DNA of 49,044 bases. It comes from Ruminococcus flavefaciens (GTDB lineage: Bacteria > Bacillota > Clostridia > Oscillospirales > Ruminococcaceae). The notes under the pieces were generated by a model. It saw only the letters and a program-made list of their open reading frames with translations, was not told the origin of the DNA and searched no databases. Below are positions 9,218 through 16,035 of this stretch, in pieces (positions within the stretch are counted from its first letter, which is position 1; the number at the start of each line of letters is the position of its first letter). The position numbers and the translations under genes were made by a program. The stretch spans positions 1 through 49,044 of the forward strand of contig CACYSQ010000015.1 of NCBI GenBank assembly GCA_902777125.1. Direction: 5' to 3'.

Positions 9218-11254
9218 ATGTCAGTATTAGGTACAGCCCTCGGCTGGATAATGAGTCTTATCTATAATGTTATCCATAACTACGGACTAAGCATTATAGT
9301 ATTCACCCTTTTCACGAAATTCCTCCTCTTTCCGCTGAGCCTTCTCACGCAGAAGAACTCCATCAACATGGTTAAGATGATGCCGGAGGAGAATGCGCTG
9401 AAGATAAAGTACATCGACGACAAGGATAAGCTCGCCGATGAACGTCTCAAGCTCTACAAGAAGTACAAGTACCACCCCATTCTCGGTACTGTTCCGCTTC
9501 TGATACAGATACCGCTCGTTCTCGGTCTGGTATACGTCATCTACCGTCCGCTCTCCTATGTATTGCAGATAGATTCAAGCGCTATCGACGCTCTCAGGGA
9601 CTGGATGGTGCAGTTCGTCCCGGATTTCAAGTCCGAGGGCAATGTCTATCAGGTAAACATCATCAGGAACATCAAGGACGGCGTCCTTAACGGCAATATG
9701 CCTGCTGTGCTCAATGAGTACGGTCAGGAGGTCAAGGATATCAAGGATTTCGATATGCACTTCCTCGGTCTCGACCTCAGCGCAACGCCCTCGATCAAGC
9801 ACTTCGACAAGCTCCTGCTCATTCCGCTTTTCTCCGGTCTGAGTGCATGGCTGCTCTGTTGGGTGCAGAACAAGATAAACATTCTCCAGATGGCTCAGGG
9901 CAATGTCAACAAGGTTCTGACCACGCTTTTCATGGTGGCATTCTCGACCTACTTTGCATTCCTCGTTCCCACAGGCGTAGGTCTCTACTGGATATTCGGA
10001 AACCTCTTCGCTATCCCCATGATGATGCTCACAAACCTCTGTATGCCGCCCAAGAAGTACGTCGATTACGACTACCTCGAAAAGATGCGTACACAGAGGA
10101 TAGAGAAGGAAAAGATCTACAAAGCAAACAGTGCCCGCGAAAAGGAGGACTACCAGAAGTTCTTCGCGGTAAAGAATATGAAGCTCATGTTCTACTCTGA
10201 ACAGAACGGCTTCTATAAATACTACGCCGGCATGATAGACTATATCTGTGAGCACTCCGACCTCGATATCCACTACGTCACAAGCGACCCGGACGACAAG
10301 ATCTTCAAGGATCCCCGTCCGCAGATAAAGCCCTACTACATAGCCTCCAACAAGAGGCTTATCCCGCTCTTTATGAAGCTCGACTGCGATATGTGCGTCA
10401 TGACCATGCCCGACCTTGAAAAGTACCACATCAAGCGTTCGCGTGTAAGGAAGAACGTCCAGTACGTCTACACCTTCCACGGCATGGGAAGCACGGCTCT
10501 CACCCTCAGAAAGGGCGCTCTCGACTGGTACGACACGGTCTTCGCCGTAGGTCCCGACTGTATGAGCGAGCTCCGTGACGCGGAGGAGCTTTACAAGACA
10601 CCCAAGAAGCGTATCGTTGAGACCGGCTATCCTATCATCGACGAGATGATAGAAAAGTACGAAAGCACTGAGCATAAGGAGAACGAAGTCCCCAAGATAC
10701 TCATTGCTCCCTCGTGGCAGCCGGATAACATCATCGACTCCTGTATCGACGATATCCTCGGTGAGCTCGCAAAGACCGATTATCAGGTCATCGTCCGTCC
10801 TCACCCGCAGCAGGTACGCCATGAGCCCGAGAAGTTCGAGGTAATGGCTGAGAAGTTCAAGGAAAACAAGAACATCGAGATACAGACCGATTTCTCATCG
10901 AACAATCCCGTTATGGAATCCGATATCCTCATCACGGACTGGTCGGATATCTCCTGGGAGTTCGCATTCGTCACAAAGAGACCCGTTCTCTTTATCAATA
11001 CCCCCATGAAGGTTATGAATACCGAGTGGGAGAAGATCAAGACAAAGCCTATCAATATCACGCTCAGGAACGTTATCGGCGTATCGCTCGAAACTGACCA
11101 GATCAGCGGTATCAATAAGGCTGTAGGCGACCTCCTTGCGAACAGGGAGAAGTACCGCGAGACCATTGACAAGACTCTCCACGAGCACGTTTACAACGTC
11201 GGAAAGAGCCGTCAGCTCTGCGGAAAATACATCGTCAAGTCCCTTGGCAAATAA
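9218..11254 (+). CDS. Fusion of YidC/Oxa1-type insertase and CDP-glycerol glycerophosphotransferase
   Basis: A 678-residue two-domain protein. Residues 1 to about 290 are a YidC/Oxa1-like membrane insertase: TM1 begins near residue 22, a cytoplasmic hairpin with charged residues (about 50-85) follows, then HPILGTVPLLIQIPL and two C-terminal spans including GVGLYWIFGN. The Arg of the YidC hydrophilic groove is replaced by Lys34 in TLFTKFLLFPLS. Residues about 320-678 form a soluble glycosyltransferase-B type domain of the TagB/TagF CDP-glycerol:polyglycerophosphate family: HGMGS, GYPIIDEM, RPHPQ and the ITDWSDISWEFA signature with RPVLF. The open frame is continuous, with no sign of a sequencing frameshift, and one strong terminator follows. 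The expected role is glycerophosphate polymer synthesis at the membrane; what the insertase half does is unknown. It differs from housekeeping YidC, which lacks such a domain. Confidence 0.88.
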   Translation: MSVLGTALGWIMSLIYNVIHNYGLSIIVFTLFTKFLLFPLSLLTQKNSINMVKMMPEENALKIKYIDDKDKLADERLKLYKKYKYHPILGTVPLLIQIPLVLGLVYVIYRPLSYVLQIDSSAIDALRDWMVQFVPDFKSEGNVYQVNIIRNIKDGVLNGNMPAVLNEYGQEVKDIKDFDMHFLGLDLSATPSIKHFDKLLLIPLFSGLSAWLLCWVQNKINILQMAQGNVNKVLTTLFMVAFSTYFAFLVPTGVGLYWIFGNLFAIPMMMLTNLCMPPKKYVDYDYLEKMRTQRIEKEKIYKANSAREKEDYQKFFAVKNMKLMFYSEQNGFYKYYAGMIDYICEHSDLDIHYVTSDPDDKIFKDPRPQIKPYYIASNKRLIPLFMKLDCDMCVMTMPDLEKYHIKRSRVRKNVQYVYTFHGMGSTALTLRKGALDWYDTVFAVGPDCMSELRDAEELYKTPKKRIVETGYPIIDEMIEKYESTEHKENEVPKILIAPSWQPDNIIDSCIDDILGELAKTDYQVIVRPHPQQVRHEPEKFEVMAEKFKENKNIEIQTDFSSNNPVMESDILITDWSDISWEFAFVTKRPVLFINTPMKVMNTEWEKIKTKPINITLRNVIGVSLETDQISGINKAVGDLLANREKYRETIDKTLHEHVYNVGKSRQLCGKYIVKSLGK

Positions 11255-11258
11255 AACA

Positions 11259-11291
11259 AAACGGAGTGATCTTGTATCACTCCGTTTTTTT
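11259..11291. terminator. Bidirectional terminator between the envelope cluster and the sigma operon
   Basis: A 12-bp perfect stem AAACGGAGTGAT / ATCACTCCGTTT with a CTTGT loop and a long T-run, 5 nt after the fusion gene. The A-rich 5-prime side gives a U-rich tract on the minus strand, so it can also end the convergent operon whose stop is at 11327. Confidence 0.9.
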
Positions 11292-11326
11292 GCAGATCTG
11301 TGATTTGCGGGACGACGTTCCCGGTG

Positions 11327-12250
11327 CTACTTCCTTTTGTAGACGTACAGTTTCCAGTCGCTGTAGTCGCAGAAGAACAATGCGATGTAAAGGTCACGCG
11401 GACGTCCGCGGATACTGTAGACATAGGCGATCGTATAGACCGAGCTTCCGTTTTGCTCACCCCAGACGTAGGTGTTGTCGATGTATTCGTCAATGACAGA
11501 CGGATCGGTGAGGACCTCGGATGTTATGCCGTAGACGATACCGGTGTTGTAGTCGGTATATTCGCGGTATACTTCCTCCGGCGGCAGAGGCTCGTCAGTG
11601 GATATGATCGGTGTTGTAATCTGTGTGAATATCGCCGTGGTGGTCTGGGTTATGGTAGTTGTTGAATAGCCGATAGCAGTGGTGGTAGTGGTGTAGTGTA
11701 TACGGGTAGTCGTGGTATCAGGCGGAGAAGTCGTGCGGCGTGTGGTGGTAGTGACTGTGCACGAGGTCGTAGTGGAAGTCCTTGCTGTTGAGGAAGCCGC
11801 CGAAGTGGTGGTGCGGGACGGGGTCGTGGTTGAAGTCTTGCCGTTCTTTGTGGTCGAACCGGAAGCCGTTGCTGTAGTCTGCGAGACGGCGGTGGTACTG
11901 CTGCCGGGAGCCGTTGTGACGGTGCCGGACGTTGTCCCGGTCGTGGAGGCGGAGGTTCCTGTTTCAGTGACAGCAGGGGAGGTCGGTGTATCAGGGGCGG
12001 ACGAGGGCTGCGGAGGTTCAGTGAGCTCTGACGGTTCTGTAATGAAGGCACTGCTGAAGCTGCCGCTCTTCCGGAAGGCTGAACGTATGGAATCGTTGCC
12101 GAGAAGTCCTGCACCTATGAACACGACTATCATGAGGGAAGCCGCTGCTGCAATGCTTCGGCGAATGATGATGCCGCGTCTCTTTTTCTGCTCGAGGTAT
12201 TCGTCACGGCGCCGGAAAACGCTCTCGGAGATATCCTTATATGATCTCAT
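11327..12250 (-). CDS. Single-span Thr/Ser-rich membrane protein, probable sigma-factor partner
   Basis: A 307-residue protein. ATG at 12250 follows AAGGAGG with 9-nt spacing; an in-frame TTG at 12256 is too close to the site. A basic cytoplasmic N-terminus (residues 1-32, FRRRDEYLEQKKRRG) precedes one membrane span (about 33-52). Next comes a very Thr/Ser/Pro-rich outside linker (about 65-210) and a compact C-terminal domain (about 215-307) with aromatic residues. It overlaps the sigma gene by 14 nt and is translated with it, the usual arrangement for an anti-sigma factor. No zinc anti-sigma motif is visible, and the cytoplasmic part is short, so anti-sigma function is only inferred. The linker suggests a wall-spanning sensor stalk. 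Confidence 0.75.
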   Translation of the reverse strand: MRSYKDISESVFRRRDEYLEQKKRRGIIIRRSIAAAASLMIVVFIGAGLLGNDSIRSAFRKSGSFSSAFITEPSELTEPPQPSSAPDTPTSPAVTETGTSASTTGTTSGTVTTAPGSSTTAVSQTTATASGSTTKNGKTSTTTPSRTTTSAASSTARTSTTTSCTVTTTTRRTTSPPDTTTTRIHYTTTTTAIGYSTTTITQTTTAIFTQITTPIISTDEPLPPEEVYREYTDYNTGIVYGITSEVLTDPSVIDEYIDNTYVWGEQNGSSVYTIAYVYSIRGRPRDLYIALFFCDYSDWKLYVYKRK

Positions 12251-12782
12251 ACTCAAATCCCTCCTTTTCCAGAACTGATCTGAGCGAAGCCTTCGCTCGG
12301 TACAGAAGATTTTCTATCTGCCGTTTGGTCTTGTGCATGACATGGGCGGTTTCGGCATTGCTCAGCTCCTCGAAGAAGGAGAGAAAGAGTACCTGACGGT
12401 ATTCCGGACTGAGCTTGTTCATTGCCCTGTGGAGCTCTATGCGCTGTTCCTCACGGAGGTGGGATTCTTCAAGGGAATGCTCATCGGCAATATCGGTCTC
12501 GCCGAGCGGGACGCTGTGTCTGTGCTTGCGGAGGTAGTCCACGGCGGCGTTATGCGCGATAGAGTAGAGCCATGTCTTGAAGGAGCTTTTGCCTGAGAAA
12601 TTCGGCTTTTTGACGGCGATGCGGAAGAATGTCTCCTCCATTATCTCGTCAGCGAGGTGGAAGTTGTCCGTTATCCCGAGAAGGTAGAGCATGAGCCCGT
12701 CCTTATAGTCGCGGATAAGCTCGACCAGACCGCTGTCGTCACCGTCAAGATAACGGCGGTAGTATCCGGAACCGTTATCCAT
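12237..12782 (-). CDS. ECF-like RNA polymerase sigma factor
   Basis: A 181-residue sigma-70 family factor with regions 2 and 4 only. Region 2 (about residues 25-85) contains ADEIMEETFFRIAVKKP and SSFKTWLYSIAHNAAVDYLRK. Region 4 (about 120-175) contains LSPEYRQVLFLSFFEELS and a helix-turn-helix ending in QIENLLYRAKASLR. The start is the ATG at 12782, 7 nt after GGAGG; two upstream in-frame ATGs are at or before the ribosome site. The gene is first in a two-gene operon with the membrane protein overlapping its end. It probably directs an envelope or extracytoplasmic response. The target regulon is unknown; the divergent neighbour is the acyl carrier protein cluster, but that cluster has an ordinary sigma-A type promoter. 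Confidence 0.9.
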   Translation of the reverse strand: MDNGSGYYRRYLDGDDSGLVELIRDYKDGLMLYLLGITDNFHLADEIMEETFFRIAVKKPNFSGKSSFKTWLYSIAHNAAVDYLRKHRHSVPLGETDIADEHSLEESHLREEQRIELHRAMNKLSPEYRQVLFLSFFEELSNAETAHVMHKTKRQIENLLYRAKASLRSVLEKEGFEYEII

Positions 12783-12884
12783 GGGCATACCTCCTTCCAT
12801 AGAGCTCCGTATATTAGTCGTAACAGAACTCTGAAACTCTCATGATATTCCGGAAAAATTTCCGGCTGTTAAAATCCTATACAT

Positions 12885-12913
12885 ATTATAGCACATATGA
12901 AACGAAATGGCAA
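12885..12913 (-). promoter_or_regulatory. Sigma-A type promoter for the sigma factor operon
   Basis: Minus strand TTGCCA, 17-nt spacer, TATAAT. The transcript leader of about 95 nt contains a 7-bp hairpin at 12850-12865 (CCGGAAA / TTTCCGG). The remaining gap to 13133 shows no gene. Confidence 0.7.
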
Positions 12914-13133
12914 GGCTATCCGGAGGTGAAAACGCTGCAAAAGCAATTATTTTTATCATTTCAGCGACCGCAATAATTAGCCGGAAACCGCGTAAAACAG
13001 CAATATTTGAACGGTCACGGCTGCGTAACACGCTGCACGGCTGAATATACAAGACGTATAATATCAAAAATATATAAAATTCTGTTATATTTTCGGGTCT
13101 TTTCGTGAAAATATGCGAAATTTCGTGCATCTC

Positions 13134-13162
13134 TTGACATCACAATTATAAAATGTTAAGAT
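13134..13162 (+). promoter_or_regulatory. Sigma-A type promoter for the acyl carrier protein biosynthetic cluster
   Basis: TTGACA, 17-nt spacer, TAAGAT, about 30 nt before the acyltransferase ATG. It is the only clear promoter found ahead of the thirteen-gene run. Confidence 0.75.
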
Positions 13163-13192
13163 TGTATTATCAAAGTGTTAAGGAGTTTGCTG

Positions 13193-14086
13193 ATGTTTAA
13201 ACGCGCGTTCCTTTTCAACGGTATAGGCTCAAAGCCCGAAAAGCTGCTCGTGAACCTTCCGCCGCAGCTCATGGAAAAATATGAATGCTACCTCGACGAT
13301 GCCTTTACAAGGCTCGGTCTTTGCAAGGATATAGAAAAAAATTCCGCCTATAACGGCAGAGTCGCTGAATGGGTCATCTCCCTTATCTGCGACAGAGTCG
13401 TTTTTGAATACTACATAGAACAGGGCATTATCCCTGATATCGGTGCCGGCTACAGCTCCGGCATCGTCAGCATAAGTGCCTGCTTCGGTTCGGTCAGCCA
13501 TGAATTCGCCCACGATATCATCATGATGAACCGTTCCACTATGAAATGCCTCGAAGCAAACAATATGAAGCTCGATATGGGCGTTATCATAGGCATGGAC
13601 TATCAGGACGCCACTGAATACCTCGGAAGACGCTTCTCACCCGATGAGCTCATCGTCGGAAGCGGCAATTCCAGTTTCCACGTTATGATAAGCGGCAGGG
13701 CTGACAAGATCGAGGAGGCTCTCGGCTATGCCCTTGAGGGCGGTGCGCTGAAGGCTTTCAGCTTCGGTACCGGAGTCGCTTACCACCACCCCGTTATGGA
13801 GGCTTACACCAAGGAGTACAACGACTTCTGTGCCTCGATAGTCTACAAGGACCCGCTCTATCCCATGATATCCGGCTTCGACTGCCGCATGATAACCACC
13901 GGCGACGAGGTCATGAGAGAGAATATCATCAACTGCTACACCCCTATACGCTGGGACCTCACCCTCAAAAAGCTCGAGGAAATGGGCGTTACCGAGTTCT
14001 TCGACGTAAGTGCGAACGGCGCTGTCAAGAAGTTCTCGCGCGTAAACAGGAGAAAATGCAAAATTTATACCCTTGATGAGGTGTGA
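13193..14086 (+). CDS. FabD-like acyl carrier protein acyltransferase
   Basis: A 297-residue discrete acyltransferase of the malonyl-CoA:ACP transacylase fold. ATG at 13193 lies 7 nt after AAGGAG; six upstream codons in the open frame are not supported. The active-site serine is Ser88 in GAGYSSGI, in place of the usual GHSLGE, so the residue before Ser is Tyr instead of His. Arg114 in MMNRST matches the carboxylate-binding Arg of malonyl enzymes, and His198 in YHHPVM matches the catalytic His. Retained Arg suggests a malonyl or other dicarboxylic substrate, loaded on one of the two ACPs encoded downstream. First gene of the cluster. The divergent elbow indicates a specialised enzyme rather than housekeeping FabD. 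Confidence 0.8.
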   Translation: MFKRAFLFNGIGSKPEKLLVNLPPQLMEKYECYLDDAFTRLGLCKDIEKNSAYNGRVAEWVISLICDRVVFEYYIEQGIIPDIGAGYSSGIVSISACFGSVSHEFAHDIIMMNRSTMKCLEANNMKLDMGVIIGMDYQDATEYLGRRFSPDELIVGSGNSSFHVMISGRADKIEEALGYALEGGALKAFSFGTGVAYHHPVMEAYTKEYNDFCASIVYKDPLYPMISGFDCRMITTGDEVMRENIINCYTPIRWDLTLKKLEEMGVTEFFDVSANGAVKKFSRVNRRKCKIYTLDEV

Positions 14087-14122
14087 ATTTTTCATATATG
14101 CAATAATTCTTCATTGTTCCCC

Positions 14123-14152
14123 GGGCAGTGCCGCCGCAAGACTGCGCTGCCC
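14123..14152 (+). other. Intercistronic hairpin between acyltransferase and ACP genes
   Basis: A 9-bp stem GGGCAGTGC / GCGCTGCCC (one G-U) in the 108-nt gap. No T-run follows, so it is more likely an RNA stability or processing element, or a REP-like remnant, than a terminator. Confidence 0.5.
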
Positions 14153-14194
14153 CATATACCTAAGTTTACTATAATTTTTCAGGAGGATACAAAA

Positions 14195-14497
14195 ATGAGA
14201 GAGCTTACAGATCAGATCAGACAGGAGATCAAGGACATGATCTTCGATTACTACGCAGAGGAATGTGAAGTCGATAGAGACGAGATCACTATGGACACTA
14301 ATCCGCAGGAAGACCTCGGCAGCGATTCACTCATGTTCGTTGAGCTTATCGAGATGACCGCTGACAAGTATGACCTCGATATCAAGCTTCAGAGCATCGG
14401 CAAGTATATGCTCAAGTCGCCTATGGACACAATGAGCAATGTTGTTGATATGTTCTGCAAGATCTATCAGTACGGAAACGATATCGTCAATCAGTAA
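14195..14497 (+). CDS. Acyl carrier protein 1
   Basis: A 100-residue acyl carrier protein. ATG at 14195 follows AGGAGG with 8-nt spacing; the longer open frame upstream runs through the intergenic hairpin and is rejected. The phosphopantetheine site is Ser45 in EDLGSDSLMFVELIE, with the typical acidic helix 2. It is longer than housekeeping AcpP (about 77-80) because of an extended C-terminus (about residues 80-100). It should carry the growing acyl chain as a thioester for the ketosynthase, dehydrogenase and hydratases encoded next to it. A second ACP in the cluster differs in sequence, suggesting separate loading and elongation carriers. Confidence 0.92.
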   Translation: MRELTDQIRQEIKDMIFDYYAEECEVDRDEITMDTNPQEDLGSDSLMFVELIEMTADKYDLDIKLQSIGKYMLKSPMDTMSNVVDMFCKIYQYGNDIVNQ

Positions 14498-14508
14498 GGT
14501 GAATTTTA

Positions 14509-15222
14509 ATGAGGTCGAATTTATCAGAGCTTCGTGCCGAGGATAATATCGCCGTTCTTACTATTGACAACGGTCCGAAAAATCTGCTCACTGAGCCGGA
14601 ATTCATAGACCGAAAGGAGCTCCTCGGCTGGCTGGACGAAAATCCGCAGGTAGGGGCTCTTGTTATTGTAGGAAAGGGCAGACATTTCTCCCACGGTGCA
14701 GACGTTTCACTGTTCGGCAGCGAGGGCACTGATGTGCTCTCCGGAAAGCTCCGCGCTGCAAGGGAGCTTCTCCGTACCATTGAGAGCCTGCCGATAATAA
14801 CCGCTGCTGCAATAAACGGCGGCTGCTTCGGCGGAGGGCTTGAAATAGCCCTGAGCTGTCAGTTCAGAGTGGCTTCGCCCTCGGCATTCCTCGGGCTTCC
14901 CGAGATAATGCACGGCGTTGTTCCCGGAATGGGCGGCATGGAGAGACTTTACCGTCTCCTCGGCAGGGAAAAGGCTTTGCAGATGATACTCGCAGGCGAG
15001 ATGATCCCCGCTAAGGACGCGCTCGATATCGGTCTTGTCACAAGGCTCAGTCAGGAGAAGAACTCCCTCGATGAGACTGTCGCCTTCGTGAAGGAACTCC
15101 TCAGCGGAAAGTCCCTCGCACAGATACACGCCATTATCGAGACCTTCAACAATGCTGACAAGGGTCTGACTGATCCCTCGGACGGACAGTTCGAGAGAGC
15201 GCTGGAGGCGAGGGGAAAATGA
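14509..15222 (+). CDS. Enoyl-CoA hydratase/isomerase family protein 1
   Basis: A 237-residue crotonase-fold enzyme starting 12 nt after the ACP gene. The oxyanion hole motifs are GRHFSHGADVSLF (near residues 58-69) and GGCFGGGLEIAL (104-115). Two acidic residues, Glu112 and Glu132 (GLPEIMHG), are 20 residues apart, the same spacing as the two catalytic Glu of classical enoyl-CoA hydratase, so it should be able to hydrate or dehydrate, or isomerise. In this context dehydration of a 3-hydroxyacyl-ACP is likely. Its stop overlaps the next start by ATGA, indicating coupled translation. Decarboxylase or isomerase activity, as in polyketide beta-branching ECH enzymes, remains possible. Confidence 0.85.
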   Translation: MRSNLSELRAEDNIAVLTIDNGPKNLLTEPEFIDRKELLGWLDENPQVGALVIVGKGRHFSHGADVSLFGSEGTDVLSGKLRAARELLRTIESLPIITAAAINGGCFGGGLEIALSCQFRVASPSAFLGLPEIMHGVVPGMGGMERLYRLLGREKALQMILAGEMIPAKDALDIGLVTRLSQEKNSLDETVAFVKELLSGKSLAQIHAIIETFNNADKGLTDPSDGQFERALEARGK

Positions 15223-15629
15223 GACACAGCACCTACTCTCTGACGGTGCGCGGCTATGAGCTCGACTCATTCGGCCATGTCAACAACTCGGTTTATCTGC
15301 AATACGCCGAGACTGCCCTCTGGAATTTCTTCAAGGTCAACGGTCTGCTCGATATCATAGTGGACGAGGGACTATTCCCGGTCGTCCTCGAGAGCAGCCA
15401 GCGCTATATCCACGAACTGAAGCTCCTCGACGACGTCCGCATAGACACCGAGATGAGCTGTACCGGAGGCATAGTCAGCTACAAGCATAACATCATAAAC
15501 AAGAACACAGGTCTCGTTGCCTGCCGTGTTTCGGGAAAGCTCGCATACGTCAACAAGGAGAGAATGATCTGCGATATCCCGGAGGCGGTAAGGGAATGTC
15601 TGGAGAAGATGGAAAATGAAGATCAATAA
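15219..15629 (+). CDS. Hotdog-fold acyl thioesterase (4HBT, YbgC/FadM-like)
   Basis: A 136-residue single hotdog domain thioesterase. The signature is near residues 13-27: ELDSFGHVNNSVYLQYAE, the D-x-x-GHVNN-x-x-Y motif of 4-hydroxybenzoyl-CoA thioesterase relatives, with the Asp (here ELDS) acting in catalysis. The start overlaps the preceding stop (ATGA). It probably releases the finished acyl chain, or removes intermediates, from ACP or CoA. It is one of two thioesterases in the cluster, the other being an alpha/beta hydrolase, so one is probably for product release and one for proofreading. Confidence 0.85.
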   Translation: MRHSTYSLTVRGYELDSFGHVNNSVYLQYAETALWNFFKVNGLLDIIVDEGLFPVVLESSQRYIHELKLLDDVRIDTEMSCTGGIVSYKHNIINKNTGLVACRVSGKLAYVNKERMICDIPEAVRECLEKMENEDQ

Positions 15630-16035
15630 AAAGGAATTTGTGACAGAGGCTTCGGAAGTTATTGCGCTTTCGGAGCTTTGTGAGAATATCGGAGCCCTCG
15701 GTCAGCCGTGTCTGCTGATGATACGTCCGGCTGAGGTCATGTCGCTGGACGCGGAGTTTCCGGACGATACGCCGTTCATAACAGCGATAGTCCTGAAAAC
15801 GGACGAGGGCTTTTCCGAAGATATGTACAAGCACTTCGACCTCGTTGTCAATGAGGAGGAGGCCGACGAGTACGCGGATAAGCTCTTCAAGGACAAGTCC
15901 CGGAAGCAGATAGAGGAGATCAACCGCTGCTTCATCACGGCAAGAAAGAGCTCTCAGGAGGATATCCTCGAATGCGAGTCCAGAGCCTTCTACAGGCTCA
16001 TGGCTGATAAGAACGGAGGCGGCAGCAATGAGTGA
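15616..16035 (+). CDS. Small crotonase-like fragment protein of unknown function
   Basis: A 139-residue protein overlapping the thioesterase gene by 14 nt and the next hydratase gene by 8 nt. I do not recognise a firm family. Its second half (DLVVNEEEADEYADKLF ... QEDILECESRAFYRLMAD) resembles the C-terminal helical part of enoyl-CoA hydratases, where helices cap the neighbouring subunit. The first half lacks any oxyanion hole or catalytic Glu motif. It could therefore be a non-catalytic crotonase relative that pairs with the hydratases encoded on either side, or a degenerate gene. Tight overlaps on both sides and an intact frame argue that it is translated and kept. Confidence 0.6.
   Translation: MKINKKEFVTEASEVIALSELCENIGALGQPCLLMIRPAEVMSLDAEFPDDTPFITAIVLKTDEGFSEDMYKHFDLVVNEEEADEYADKLFKDKSRKQIEEINRCFITARKSSQEDILECESRAFYRLMADKNGGGSNE

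Noticed and set aside
9575-10822. A 415-codon open frame on the minus strand
   Set aside because: Shadow of the insertase-transferase fusion gene; the sense frame has clear domain motifs, the antisense one none.
9218-11254. Artificial joining of two genes by a frameshift or missing stop
   Set aside because: The frame is continuous through a charged linker (about 290-320), there is no internal ribosome site before the second domain that would suggest a separate start, and one terminator follows. Re-sequencing would settle it.
11650-12090. Possible tandem DNA repeat array
   Set aside because: The low complexity comes from Thr/Ser codons (ACC/ACA/ACG mixes) without a fixed unit, so it is a coding stalk and not a repeat array or CRISPR.
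11712-12278. Plus-strand frame with Val/Glu-rich repeats
   Set aside because: Reverse translation of the Thr/Ser-rich stalk of the minus-strand membrane protein.
14509-15222. Crotonase 1 as an inactive hydratase missing one acidic residue
   Set aside because: On aligning GGGLEIAL and GLPEIMHG, both acidic residues are present with the classical spacing of 20, so there is no loss of the active site.
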